The notes under the pieces are model-generated. The model saw nothing but the letters and a program-made list of their open reading frames with translations. It had not been told where the DNA came from and did not search any database. Below are positions 45,891-57,291 of a stretch of DNA of 64,000 nt, in pieces. The DNA is from Cryptomeria japonica (taxonomy: Eukaryota; Streptophyta; Pinopsida; Cupressales; Cupressaceae), in NCBI RefSeq assembly GCF_030272615.1, contig NC_081409.1, positions 880,928,220 through 880,992,219 on the forward strand, written 5' to 3'. Each line of letters opens with the position of its first letter. Within the stretch, counting starts at the first letter, position 1. A program made the position numbers and the translations under genes.

Positions 45891-48149
45891 AAAGTCTTGA
45901 AAAAATCAGTAAAAAGTATATAAAGTCCTGAAAAAATCAATAAAAAGCATATAAATTCCTTAAAAAATCAGTAAACAAAATATAAATTCTTGAAGAAATC
46001 AGTTAAAATTGGAAAACTAGAAAATCCCTAAAAAGCATAAAACAATGAAAACAAAGAAAAAAAAAATCAAATATGAAAAAAAATGCAATGAATTTAGATA
46101 GTGAAAACCTGGTAAACAGGTGCTATCTAAAAGTGAGTTCTTTCATCTATGAGATCACTTTGCACATCTATCCATCCTATCATATCTATCCATCCTATCG
46201 CATATATCCATCCTATCGCATCTATTACTTCCATCTGTCCTACCCTATCCATTTCATCTTTCGCATCCATTGCTCTGAACCATTTGTAGGAAATATTCAG
46301 CTTATCAATAGTTATCAGCCTTTGGCATACTTAGCATGCTCATTGTTTTGAATTTTATCAATCATATATGCATTGCATCCCACCATGGTTTGGATCATTT
46401 TTTGTACATTCGTAATAAAGTTTGTTTCCGCTAGGGGAAAATCCTAAATTCCTTTTGCTAAGTTGATCTTTTAAATCTTTGAAAATCCAAAAACATTCGA
46501 AAAAACTTAGAAAACTAAAAACACATAGGTTTTTGAAATAGATAACGAGCAACGCGGCAACAAAGATCAAGGCATTCATAACAACTAAATTGTGAAACTC
46601 ATAATACAAGGAATCAACGAGCAAGTAATGAAGGGTTATCAATAATTATTCATCAAGTTGATTATATCATTTAATGACCATGAGAACACATGAATGACAT
46701 ACAAGATTTAATGTTTATATCTTTATTTTTTGCTAATCATGTAGTCTATGTGACTCAAGGATGTCCATGACTAGATGAGCTATGATGGGAAATGATTATT
46801 TTCTTTCTTCATTGTATGTGGTTTATCTCTTAGTAAGGTATGTACTAGTCTTTAAGGATATGATCGACAAAATATCAAGGAGGGCATTTCGATTCATGCA
46901 TGCAAGGGGATAATCTGTGTCTGTTCTGCATGAAATACTCAAGTCAACTTGAATCATTATGTCAAGTTGCCTGTATTTTCTTACAATATTTTAAAAGCTC
47001 AATGATGAAATCAAGCACTGTTATAAGACAACATATTAAGAATGGAAGTATCATTTTAGCTAGATCATCCTAGAATAGCTCATTATTCATTTGCATTATA
47101 AGCATTCATTCTTAGTTGCATTATAAAAGAATTTCATTCTATTCCATTCAGGGATCAACGATCATAAATAAAGATTGATTATACTTGGACAAACAAAAAC
47201 AATTTACATTTGATCATTGTAGGTTCATTTATCTTTAGAATCATTATATTTGCATATTAATTTACCATCATTCATTTCATTAGTTTTAATTTAATCGTAA
47301 TCATTTGCATTGCATTAGTTTGCATTTCATTAAGCACATTTCATTGATCATATGTATTATTATTATTTGCATTAGGTTCATTATCATACTAGTACACTTT
47401 ATCCATTAAGATCATTTAATTTCATCTTTGCACTTAGATTCATTTATCATTATAAGAATTTCATTACAATTATAACATCACATTTTTAACTATCACAATA
47501 TCATCTCATTAATATAAGCATATGCATCATCATATAGGCATTCATCATGAGTTGAATCAAGCATATCATTTAAGTTAGTATTATAAGAATTTACATCCAT
47601 AGCCATCATGTTGCACTCAAGATCATCAAAATTTAAATTAAATACATTTCATGTAGATCATTTCATCATTTTCATCATCATGTGCATACACATCAAGAGT
47701 AAAGAGATCAACATCCATTTGTATGCATTATCATTAGAAACATTATCATATATATCATTGCATCATTTAAGTAAATCATTGTAGAATCAATTTCATTGGC
47801 ATCCATGATCATCAAAATCAAAATCAAATGCATTCTCATTTCATAATCATCACATCATATAGATAATCATCAACTCATATAGATCATTATCATTAAGGCA
47901 TATAGATTATCATGAAAATAAAAGAAATAAAAGATCCTAATAACATCATTCATCTAATCACTGGATATATAATCTATGTAATAAATGCATATAGATTATA
48001 ATTATCAAAGTAGCATGCTTAATAAATTATGAATCATCAGCGTCATATAGAATCCATGTCTACATATCATCATAAGACAATAAAAAGTCCAAGTATACAA
48101 TGATATCATCATAAAAGTATAAATGTTTTAATGATACAAGATGAAATCA
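45891..48149 (+). other. AT-rich post-integrase tail with simple repeats
   Basis: No gene seen. It contains AAAAATCAGTAAAAAGTATATAAA repeats (45895-46000), CCATCCTATCGCATCTAT repeated about four times (46168-46250), and from about 47160 to 48140 a CATT/ATCATT-rich tract. It forms the region between pol and the antisense gene. Confidence 0.6.
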
Positions 48150-48904
48150 AGTCTAAAATCAAGGTTGTGTTGTGCCACTACCACTTGACTCTATTTGTCT
48201 TTGTGGCTGTGGATGAGATGATCCTCCAGATGGTTGTGCACCTTGATCCCTACTGTGAGGAGGTTTGATAACCCCACCACTGCTAGTATACATCCTACTG
48301 AAAACATGAGTAGTCTCATAACTCCCTACTCTCTGGCTATCTAAGACTAGATCCTCATATCATCGATGTTAGTATGTTGTCTCCTTCCCAACCCGATATA
48401 GTGCTCTGATAGTATCAGCTGAGAGAGTTCTAGATCCAACCTACTAAATATGATCAAGTAAAGCCCAAGTATCCTTTTATCTCTTCATAGCTTTGTCTGT
48501 CTCAGTCATGAGTGTTTGGACCTGTGCCCTAAGCCACTCTATCTATGCTCTGAGATCATCTGATCTCTCCTATTGTTGAACATCCTATAGAGTTACATCT
48601 TGTATGCCCTCATCTCCACCTCCCTCTCCACTTGCTAGAGTCTCCACTTGAGTAGCTATCATGATCCACTACCTAATGAGGGGAACATGAACCTTTGAGT
48701 CCTCCTCTCCCTCATCACAACTACCCTGAGCTACAATAACCCTTGGATCTCAATGAATCTGACCAAAATCAATAACTCTACCTTGGCCCCTATCCAATCC
48801 TCTACCTCTACCTTGTCCTAGAGAGGGTAATTCTCTCGCTAACCTCATCCCTCCTCTGTCAGTATCCTGACCAATCCACCATGCCTCTTTGCCTAATGGA
48901 AGAA

Positions 48905-49406
48905 TGTCATAACCCCTCTTTGGACATTGGATTATTGTGATTAAATAAATATGATAATTAAAACATTTATTAATTAACATTTAATAATATTGGAAAATCG
49001 TCTCATTTATGAGACTTCATGATTTTCCTCTAAAGTGAAAGGGTTGTCATAACCCCACATCTTGTTGATGTAATTAATAATAGATTTTGTGATTCTTCAT
49101 CATAATAATAAATTATCATTTATTATGTAATTAAAAATTAATAAATATTCATTAAATCACCAAAACAAAGTATTTATTAATTAAAAATTAATAAATGCGT
49201 AAATGATTTATAAATCAAAAATAGGATTAATTATTTAGTATGGTAAGATAGCTAGTACTTGATAGACTAAAGAAAAGGTAGAACATCCTAGGTTGGATTC
49301 ATGTTAAGATAGTTTTGTCTATTAATCGATTTAGTTAAGTTATAAATATATTGGCAATCGATTAATTACGGTTAAAACTGTCCTAAACCAAGTAGGGGAC
49401 ATTACA
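48905..49406 (+). repeat. LTR A, 5' copy
   Basis: 502 bp, TGTCATAACCCC to GGGGACATTACA. It is very AT-rich with TTATTAATTAAAAATTAATAAA palindromic stretches. The primer site TGGTATCAGAGC follows at 49409-49420. Confidence 0.9.
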
Positions 49407-49683
49407 AATGGTATCAGAGCCTTGATCCTGCCATCCTGCAAGGTAAACATGAATCAATAAAACATTCTAGTTGATAAGAAATAATCTAATGATACATGTA
49501 TTTATGTGGATGCTCCGTGTTCATATATATCCATGTCTATGCTCTGTGATTGGTTCATGCCTGATATGTTTCCAACATTTTCATTCCATGTGTGTTTCCA
49601 ATACCATTTCATATTGGGAGTCATTTTGAATGCTCCATGATCATTGCTTGAGGACAGGCAATCTTGGGTGGGACGGACTTTAA

Positions 49684-50758
49684 TGTCCCCACTTTGAAAT
49701 AAAATTTAATAATAAATGATAATAATAAAATTAAAATATTTAAAATTAAATTAAAATATAAAATAAAATAATTAAATATAATTAAATATGATTAATTAAT
49801 AATTAATTAAGTTAATGAAAATTCAAAAGAAATGAAAGGAAAGGTTGTGACTCCCTCAACAATGAGATATAAAAGGGAGAAGAGAACCTCATTTGAGAGG
49901 GGGAATAATTTGGAAATGAGAAGTGCTGATCTGATTTAAATGATAATTGCAGATCTGATTATGAGAGGTTGTGTCCCTTTCAAAGGGAAGAAATAATGAA
50001 GAGTTGCACTCTTTCAAAGGGTGCTAATGGTGAAAGGGTATGTCTCTTGCCAAAGGGCATACATGATGAAGAGGTGTGACCTCTCACTCAAATTGAGAGA
50101 TATAAAGGTAAGGAATCAAAAGCATCTAGTGACATCACCATTGATCAGATCAGATCAGAATTGTTATCAAGTTATAGGCAGTAACATTTGTGTTCTTGGT
50201 GGTATGCATGGGGATGTGCATAATAAGTATGCTTAATATATGAAGCCCAATAATGTTCTTATGTAGAATTAATAGTAATGCTAATATGGACTGCAATATG
50301 TATGACAGACATACTTAATTTCATATATATATTCATAATACATAAGAAATTAGTATACTTATAGTCTAAATCATGTTATTACTTTTCATATTTAAGAAGA
50401 TGGGATTGAGATGTTCCAAAGAGGGGCAGTCTAAATCCAAGCAATAGGTTAAGTCCCAAGATAGGGTGGGGATCAGCGACCCATAAGCCTCGAGGTTATA
50501 GACCCAAGATAGGTAAGGGCTTGGATCTGTAAACTTTGAGGGAACCTATTGTAGTTGGTCTCGAAGCGCTTTGGTAACATATGTAAACCCTTCTCCCTTA
50601 AAACTAAAGTAGTAGCAAGGTTTGACATCTATATTAAGAACTATGAATAATGAAATTAATCAGCTAATGAGGAAAATAGACAAGCACTTGTTAATAACTT
50701 ATTGAAGAAAATCTATCAATTTTAGTATATTTAAATAGATCAGGTAGGGGACATTACA
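49684..50758 (+). repeat. LTR B, single internal copy
   Basis: 1,075 bp, TGTCCCCACTTTG to GGGGACATTACA, so its ends are inverted (TGTCCCC/GGGGACA). A TATA box ATATAAAAGGG is at about 49867-49877, followed by repeated AAGGG(A/T)-rich phrases (GAGGTTGTGTCCCTTTCAAAGGG and two related copies at 49965-50060). No second B copy is in the window. Confidence 0.8.
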
Positions 50759-51107
50759 AATGGTATTAGAGCCAAGTTCTTGCCATCCTGTAGGGTAAGA
50801 TTCAATCAACAAATTATTCTAGTCAATAAACAGAGGCAAATACCATGACGGATAAGCAACGAGGGTTCCATCTCGTAAAATGAATTTAAAATATATTATT
50901 ATCAGCCAAATAGATATTGAATTGGTATGACTTTAGAGTAATTCAAATTAGAATAGTGGATAACTAGGCATATCCATGTGGCATTTAAAATACTTAATAT
51001 ATATATATAATAATAATGACAAAAAAATAACAAATAACAAATAAGCTAGCATTTAAATTGAGAATAAATTAATCATAAATTCCATATGGACCATTAGTGA
51101 GGAAATG

Positions 51108-51880
51108 GGGTAGAGCAATGAGGTCAGCAAATGTTAGGCCTCTGTCAGGTACATCACCCACTATGGCGACTGTAGGTCTACCTTAAGTGAGGCCAAGGGG
51201 GAGTAAACCACTCTTGGGCCTGATAAGCACTACGAGTGTCTCATTGCATCTAAATCCTTTTGATCTCACTGAGGAAGTGAATACGAAGAAGGCTAATGCA
51301 TACACAAATATTTGTTGAAATTACAAGTCAGTATTGAATTGCATTATTAATGTGATTTTAAGATCACAAGGATTAGTCCCATAAAGAAACCATAGATTAA
51401 TTATTAAGTAATGATGAATGGATAAATTGCATACCCAAACCCAATAAGATACAAGGGAATAGGGCCATGGGATAGTAGGAACTAGGCCTCTGTCAGGTAG
51501 GCAACCCACTGTGGATGACCAAACATCTGCCACAAGTTGGGCCAAGGGGGAGTGTACCGCTCTTTGGCCTGATAAGCACTACGAGCATCCTATTGCACCT
51601 ACTTCTCCTTGGTCTCACTAGGGAATGAGTATGGAATTATCTCATTGATAACAGTATAATCTTAAACAAATTGACTAATAATAGATGTATACTTCACATT
51701 CACCACTAGTGTGGGAGAGAGATAGAGCAATGAGGTCAGCAGAAACTAGGCCTCTATCAGGTAGGCAACCTGATGTGGATGACTAAAAGTCTCCCATCAG
51801 TTGGGCCAAGGGGGATTGCACTGCTCTTGGGCCTGATAAGCGCTATGGGCGTCTCATTGTGTCTAAATATTTTCTCTTTC
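51108..51880 (+). repeat. Three imperfect copies of a 150-bp module in the composite element
   Basis: Copies near 51108-51260, 51460-51610 and 51720-51870 share GGTAGAGCAATGAGGTCAGC (variants), TAGGCCTCTGTCAGGTAGGC, GCCAAGGGGGAGT and CTTGGGCCTGATAAGCACTA. Spacers of 100-200 bp separate them. They are non-coding; each holds an internal GGCCTGATAAG and a G-rich GGCCAAGGGGGA tract. Confidence 0.75.
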
Positions 51881-52306
51881 ATTAATGGCAAATAGGGGAT
51901 TAAGCATAGTCCATTTAATTAATACTTGAGGCAAGTATCCAAACATTGTGCTATCTATCCTCTTTGTCGATATGGCTAATTAGACTCATTATATTTACTC
52001 CATTTGAAATTTTTAAATACTCTACCTGAGATCACAAACTAGATTAAGTGTTTATGTTTTTGCATCAAGCTAGTGTTGATTTATGTTTCTACCCATAACA
52101 AGAAAGAAATTTCATAATGTGTGGATTCACATGTATACTCTATGTTTGCATATATGTATGCTTCATGTTTTCCATGTGTATGCTCTGTGCCTTCCATGTG
52201 TATGCTTTGTGTTTCCCATGTATATGCTTTGTGTTGTTTAACTCATGTTGGTAGATGACTTAGTTGAGGAAATTAAAATAAACATTTGCTTGAGGACAAG
52301 CAAATT

Positions 52307-52320
52307 CGGGAAGGGCAAAC
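52307..52320 (+). promoter_or_regulatory. Polypurine tract of composite element
   Basis: CGGGAAGGGCAAAC directly precedes LTR A, with TTGCTTGAGGACAAGCAAA just upstream, a hairpin common before the PPT of plant gypsy elements. The following LTR starts TATC instead of TGTC. Confidence 0.75.
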
Positions 52321-52850
52321 TATCATAACCCCTCTTTGGACATTGGATTATTGTGATTAAATAAATATGATAATTAAAACATTTATTAATTAACATTTAA
52401 TAATATTGGAAAATTGTCTCATTTATGAGACTTCACGATTTTCCTCTAAAGTGAGAGGGTTGTCATAACCCCACATCTTGATGATGTAATTAATAATACA
52501 TTTTGTGATTCTTCATCATAATAATAAATTATCATTTATTATGTAATTAAAAATTAATAAATATTTATTAAATCACCAAAACAAAGTATTTATTAATTAA
52601 TTGATAACAATAAGTATTTATTAATTAAAAATTAATAAATGCGTAAATGATTTATAAATCAAAAATAGGATTAATTATTTAGTATGGTAAGATAGCTAGT
52701 ACTTGATAAGCTAAAGAAAAGGTAGAACATCCTAGGTTGGATTCATGTTAAGATAGTTTTGTCTATTAATTGATTTAGTTAAGTTATAAAAATATTGGAA
52801 ATCCATTAATTACTGTTAAAACTATCCTGAACCAAGTAGGGGACATTACA
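52321..52850 (+). repeat. LTR A, 3' copy
   Basis: 530 bp. The first G is A (TATCATAACC). An extra 28 bp near 52600 duplicates AATAAGTATTTATTAATTAA. Ends GGGGACATTACA against AAGAA. Confidence 0.9.
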
Positions 52851-54280
52851 AAGAAGTACTCCTCCTACCCTCCCAACCCTGTCTGCATCTCTCCTTGCCA
52901 TGGGAAGTGGTCTCCCAATCCTGCCAACTAGTATAAAAGGTCCTCCTCATACTCACAATTGGCCTCCCCTTTGCCCATGTCTCCCACCTCCTCCATCTCC
53001 ACCCTCATCCCCCTCATCTCCAATGGCCTCTTGAGAAGCTCTAAGTTTTCGCCTCCATCTCCATCGTCTAACAATAGGATCATCTGAATCATCCTCCTCA
53101 TCTCGCCAACTGGGAGGAGGATCTGTTGGATTAGTGATATGAGGAAAAGGGTATGCAAGCATGTACTGAGCATAATCTGATGTAACCTTGGGATCCAAAA
53201 TGTGTAATCTCAAATCATATGTAACCATCAGAGTAGCCAAAAAATTTGCATGTGCTATCTCAAAAGATAAGGAAGGGCCACACTCTCACATATCCTTGTA
53301 TCGACATGCATACATGGTGACATTAGAAGGCATGTGTTGAATAATCCCGAACTATCTCAAAATGTGACCAACTAACTATCACTCAATAATATGTGGAATG
53401 CAATCAATCAAGTACCTACTCTACAAAATCAGTGGTAAAATACATCCATCCTCCATCCAAGACTCACACTCAATGTAAGGTCTCCAAATGATAGTATCCA
53501 TATAGTCTAGAACCCATTGCCAATACTCCATCTTACCCAGCTTAGGCTGAGTAACGGTACCTCCGTATAAATATACATATGGTTTTCCATCATCATGAAC
53601 TCTATGATGAATATTTCAGGTAATAGCAATGTATTCCCAACACCAAACCTATAGAAGTGTGCATCTAGTAGACAAACTAGTGTTGTCATCATAAGAAACC
53701 TGATGAAGATCATGATATAAATGAGCAATCATACAAAAACCCCAAGCATAGTGAGTCTGATGTTGTATTAATCTCTGTAAGATCCCACTCCAACCAATAA
53801 CAAAACCTCAAGATCTCCTATCAGGACAAATTAATCCCCTGGTTAACCCTGCAAGAATCACTTGGAGATTCTTGTAGTACATAATCATATCCTCCCATCG
53901 AATCTCTCCTCTATCAATGCTCTCATCACCAAACATGGCTCTGCAAGCCTCTATCCTTCCAAGATCCTGCTAATCATAGTGGACTAACTCACCAATCACA
54001 GGGATGCATAGGATCCAGTAGACATCCTCAAGTGTCACACTAATCTCACTAGTGGAAAAGTAAAAAGTGTTGTGCTCGCTATACCATCTCTCGACAAAGC
54101 ATTAAAAAATCCCCTATTATGTGTAATATTAGGCATGTATAAAAAATGGCACAATCCACATGCATCTATGTGTGTAACCTCATCCTGTGTCAACTCTGGA
54201 ACTAGATGGCGCATGGCCAAGAATTTCTCCTGACACTGGAGAACATCAAGTTTTTCTTGTTTAACAAGAGAATTTGATCT

Positions 54281-54885
54281 CTATTGAACACTTATCTATC
54301 AAATCTAAGAGATCACTAATTTATCAATAAATCAATGAAACGATCAATCACATCAGTTCAATCAATCAAATCTTTTCTACCAAGAAAATTAGGCCATTAA
54401 ATCAAAACTAAAACCATCAAACATGGTTTTCTATCAATAAATATGTTCAATCAATTCTATCATGCTCTTCATTAGAGACTGAATCGACCTCTTAGAGCTA
54501 TCAAATCAAACTATCAATCAAATTTTTTAATCTATGCTATCAATCAAACATCAATCAAATAACTATCTATCAAATTCACATAGAAAAATGTCTAATCAAA
54601 TCATCTGACTGAACTTAAACATAATTAAAATCAAACAGAGTTCATTTTAACCATATGCAATACCTAACAAAGAAAAAACGCTATTTTACTTGAGAAAAGT
54701 GCTAAATCACTCATATACGCTAACCCACAAGGCATTTGCACTAACACTCAAAAGAAAAGCATGAAAACAATCATATGTGCTAATATATTAATCATTTAGG
54801 TAAACACAAAAAACAAAAGTGTTGACCTAGTAAATATGCTAACATTCAATGCAAAAGGGATAAAAAAAGAACATAAGCACTAAAC
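54281..54885 (-). other. Leader region of the antisense PMD gene
   Basis: On the minus strand, upstream of the PMD frame, phrases such as GTTAGTGCAAATGCC, TTAGCACTTTTC, TTAGTGCTTATG and GTTAGCGTATATG recur between 54890 and 54660, like the boxes in the element's sense leader (35905-35995, 37150-37240). 54281-54640 is AATCAATCAAA-rich filler. Confidence 0.5.
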
Positions 54886-54900
54886 AAACAAATGTGTGAA

Positions 54901-55419
54901 ATGGACAGTGCTAGTGAGGGGCTTATCCTGGATAGTCTCAAGAAGCTCTCTGAGGCCAGAATGAATTTTGATAGATGGACTTACGAAACCCTGAAAAACC
55001 TGGAGAAGCAAGGGATAAATTCAGATAAAAAGAGGGATGATGAAAACAAAGAGCATATTAATTGGAAGCAGGATATGGAGAATAAGGTAAAATCGCTGGA
55101 AGATGGAAAAGAAGTGATAAAAAATCTGATGGGAATTATCCCAAGTATCCTCACTGCTATCACCAAAAACTTGGAAGACATTGCCAAGGTTTTTTACCAT
55201 ACTCCTAAACCGGTTGTAGATCTTGACCTGGAAGAGGAGACCATCCAGACTGGAAGTGGTGGTGATGCTACCCCGGCGGGCAAAACTGCAAAGAGAACCA
55301 GGGCCAGTATCAAGAAAACTGTGGTTGCTGTGGCCAAGGGCCCTCCCAACCTCAAAGAAAACATCAAAGAGCTGCAAGAAATTAGCAGCACCCTGGCTAA
55401 AACCCTGGATAAAATCTGA
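54901..55419 (+). CDS. Open 172-codon frame in the retro-insertion, unknown coiled-coil protein
   Basis: It starts at ATG 54901, the exact junction. Three more in-frame codons upstream (from 54892) belong to the target duplication and are not used here. Residues 1-90 are acidic/basic helical sequence with heptad-like spacing (ARMNFDRWTYETLKNLEKQG, then KVKSLEDGKEVIKNLMGI). Residues 100-125 are acidic with a Gly-rich turn. Residues 125-172 are Lys-rich, ending LAKTLDKI. No known domain is seen. It could be the C-terminal half of a LINE ORF1 protein, a non-autonomous element's own protein, or a fragment of a cellular cDNA. There is no stop, frameshift or poly-Asn decay, unlike all neighbours. 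The 3' trailer of 158 bases lacks an RT. Confidence 0.55.
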   Translation: MDSASEGLILDSLKKLSEARMNFDRWTYETLKNLEKQGINSDKKRDDENKEHINWKQDMENKVKSLEDGKEVIKNLMGIIPSILTAITKNLEDIAKVFYHTPKPVVDLDLEEETIQTGSGGDATPAGKTAKRTRASIKKTVVAVAKGPPNLKENIKELQEISSTLAKTLDKI

Positions 55420-55576
55420 TTCCTAGATGGCCTGCTGGCTTTTAGGGGCTTTTGTGGGTTTTCCTTGGTTTTCCGCTAGTTTTTTCCTTTTGTTCTGTTT
55501 GTCGTGGCTTTGCTGTCGTAGTCTTGCTTGTAAAGGGTTTCGGGGCCCCTTCAAAATCTACTTTTTCATTAATCAA
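54902..55576 (+). mobile_element. LINE-style retro-insertion with a 16-bp target duplication
   Basis: AAACAAATGTGTGAAA occurs at 54886-54901 and again at 55577-55592. The segment between, about 675 bp, is GC-richer than its surroundings and ends in a 3' part CGGGGCCCCTTCAAAATC...CATTAATCAAAA with a short A tail. A long target duplication plus a 3' A tract is the mark of target-primed reverse transcription, so this is a LINE/SINE-type insertion or processed copy. The open frame and sharp edges suggest it is recent. Confidence 0.78.
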
Positions 55577-55592
55577 AAACAAATGTGTGAAA

Positions 55593-56157
55593 CAAGAAAA
55601 CAAAATCGCTAAATTACAATGTAAATGTGCTAAACTAAAGTGTCGAAAATCGAAAATTTTAAAACTAGCCATAACACATGTAGAAAACATGAAAATTTGT
55701 ACGAAAAATAACAAACAAGCTTGGGATAGGTCACTCACTGGTGGGTTGTACTCAGGAGGTCTTTGGTAACGTCAAACACGCTCCAATCGATGGTTCTCGA
55801 ACGGGATAACCATTTTTCCAGCTCAACACACCAATTTCTTTTCACTCCAAAAGCTAACAAGAATGCAAATGAAGATAAATTGACATAGGTTAATTTTATT
55901 AATACCATTTTTTGAAAGGGTAATTAATGTTTCAAGTGGGGCATTTTTATTTATTTTCAAAAATGAATTTAATTGAGAGGCCTATTTTCAAAATCTTTCC
56001 ACATCAATTATCGTGATATTGATCGTTCATCCAAAAAAATTCATCAATTTCACGATCAATCTCCCGAAGGGGCATACAATTAGGATTTTTATCTTCATCA
56101 GGCACATTATCAAGACTTGATTTAATCTTTGAAACAATGGTGTCTCAACATTATTTC
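55593..56157. other. Tat element tail before the PPT
   Basis: AT-rich with one less AT-rich block near 55720-55830 (GGTGGGTTGTACTCAGGAGG) that may be the far 5' leader of the antisense gene. No frame supported. Confidence 0.5.
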
Positions 56158-56169
56158 AAAGGGGCAAAA
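56158..56169 (+). promoter_or_regulatory. Polypurine tract of Tat element
   Basis: AAAGGGGCAAAA ends against TGTATACACA, the start of the 3' LTR. Confidence 0.78.
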
Positions 56170-57291
56170 TGTATACACATAAAAATGGTTATGAGGAATT
56201 AAATAAATATTTAATATTTATTTAATAATCATTCTTCTATTAAATAGTTAATTTGAAAAGATTGGTTTATTTTATTCATGTCATATCCTTCTATTAATTA
56301 ATTTAATTGAAAAAATTTATTAATGAATTCATTGTATCCCTTTCTTCTATTTAAATAATCAATTTTTTTTATATTTGATTATTTCTCTATCCACTATCTT
56401 ATAGTATCATTAATTAAATCATTTCTTAATTATTTAATCAATTTTCTAACTCACCTTTCCATCTCCACCTCATTTCCACTTTGCCAATTTATCCATCATT
56501 TGGCTAAATTATTTAAACAAAATAAAATAAAATAAAATAAAATCATTTATTAGCCACTTATCTTCAACTTCCAAAATAAATAAAATATTGTGTACGTACA
56601 CATATATCTTGACCTTCTTCTATATTCTCTCCAACATCCCTATATCTTAGGAGGACTTGAGTCCATTTGTCCTCTCATTCCTACATCTTCTCCAACCTAC
56701 CCTATATCCTCTCAAGTATTCAACTTAGTCAAGGTGAAATGAGTGACATTTGTCTTCTCCTTCCCCCTTTCTCTCAACCTTCAACCTCTTGCTCATAGCC
56801 ATCCAAATTGCAAGATGCGATCATGACCATTGATCTTTTCCACATAAGCTTATGCACTCAAAAATATATAAAAAGAGGTCTCCTAAGCCATTTTTGAAAC
56901 TAATACTCTACTAAGAGTGTTTATCTACATCTGTGAGTTTGAGTTTTTGAAGAAAATAGCATTTTAGAGTTTTTTATCATAAATCATTTTCATAGAATTT
57001 TAGCTTAATATCATTTGCATATCATAATGTCAGTTAACTAGAAGTCCATTCTGGATATGCCATCTTGGAAGTTACTTCTTCTTGTCTGAGAGAAAAATTA
57101 TCTACAACCAAGAAGAATGGAGTTAGAACACAATGAGACATAAATCATGAAGGTATAATCTCTTTTATTTACTTTTATTTCATCTTTTTTCATTGATTGA
57201 AGCTAGGATTTTCCTGTAGCTTTCTTTTATGTTTTATGATGGACTAACAAGTTTTAGGATACTTCTTTGGAGTTCAACTTTAGCCTCAACA
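56170..57291 (+). repeat. 3' LTR of Tat element
   Basis: 1,122 bp, TGTATACACA to CCTCAACA, with TATA box TATATAAAAAG at 56865-56875. It is intact at the site where the 5' copy carries the solo LTR. The flank begins GAAGTGTTAT. Confidence 0.88.

Larger units (their letters stand above)
48905..52850 (+). mobile_element. Composite LTR element A-B-A, no coding capacity
   Basis: Outer LTRs A (48905-49406, 52321-52850) share a 5-bp target duplication AAGAA (48900-48904, 52851-52855). Between them lies a different LTR, B (49684-50758), itself preceded by a gypsy-style CTTGAGGACAGGCAA...GGGACGG tract and followed by its own primer site TGGTATTAGAGCC (50761). There are thus two short interiors (277 bp and 1,562 bp) whose first 80 bases resemble each other. 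No gag or pol is present. LTR A copies differ by about 3% plus a 28-bp duplication, so the insertion is recent relative to its host. Confidence 0.82.
48150..54280 (-). pseudogene. Antisense plant mobile domain (PMD) gene carried by the Tat element, split by a nested LTR element
   Basis: Reading the minus strand from about 54280: KLDVLQCQEKFLAMRHLVPEL, a frame change, TSEISVTLEDVYWILCIPV near 54040, WEDMIMYYKNLQVILAGL near 53870, GKMEYWQWVLDYMD near 53520, ILRQFGIIQHMPSN near 53340, an acidic and Arg/Gly-rich stretch near 52950-53240. Then, past the nested element (48905-52850), comes a Gly/Arg, Gln-rich tail to about 48150. The TFxLP-GE-SVTLEDV and LRQFG-QHIP wording is that of the PMD (MAIN/MAIL1-like, PF10536), a domain known to occur both in cellular plant genes and in retrotransposons. 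Several TAG and TGA stops and frame changes make it a pseudogene. No intron is visible. Confidence 0.78.
33791..57291 (+). mobile_element. Giant Tat-type Ty3/gypsy element with antisense PMD gene
   Basis: The LTRs at 33791-35651 and 56170-57291 end alike (TTTAGCCTCAACA). Between them, in order, are a primer site, a 2-kb leader, gag, protease, a charged spacer, RT-RNase H, integrase, a 2-kb AT-rich tail, an antisense plant mobile domain gene, and the PPT. The protease-RT-RNase H-integrase order marks gypsy. Motif wording (CIDFRDLNKSCP, MPFGLKNVGATYQRAM, GLKMAIEWNIKEL) marks the Tat/Ogre-like branch. Span 23.5 kb; about 17-18 kb without its three nested insertions. Every coding part is decayed. 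The target duplication could not be fixed because the 5' LTR lacks its first 60-odd bases. Confidence 0.88.

Noticed and set aside
55427-55769. Frames after the 172-codon ORF (Phe/Leu/Cys-rich)
   Set aside because: They cover the T- and C-rich 3' trailer of the retro-insertion and run across its target duplication into unrelated DNA.
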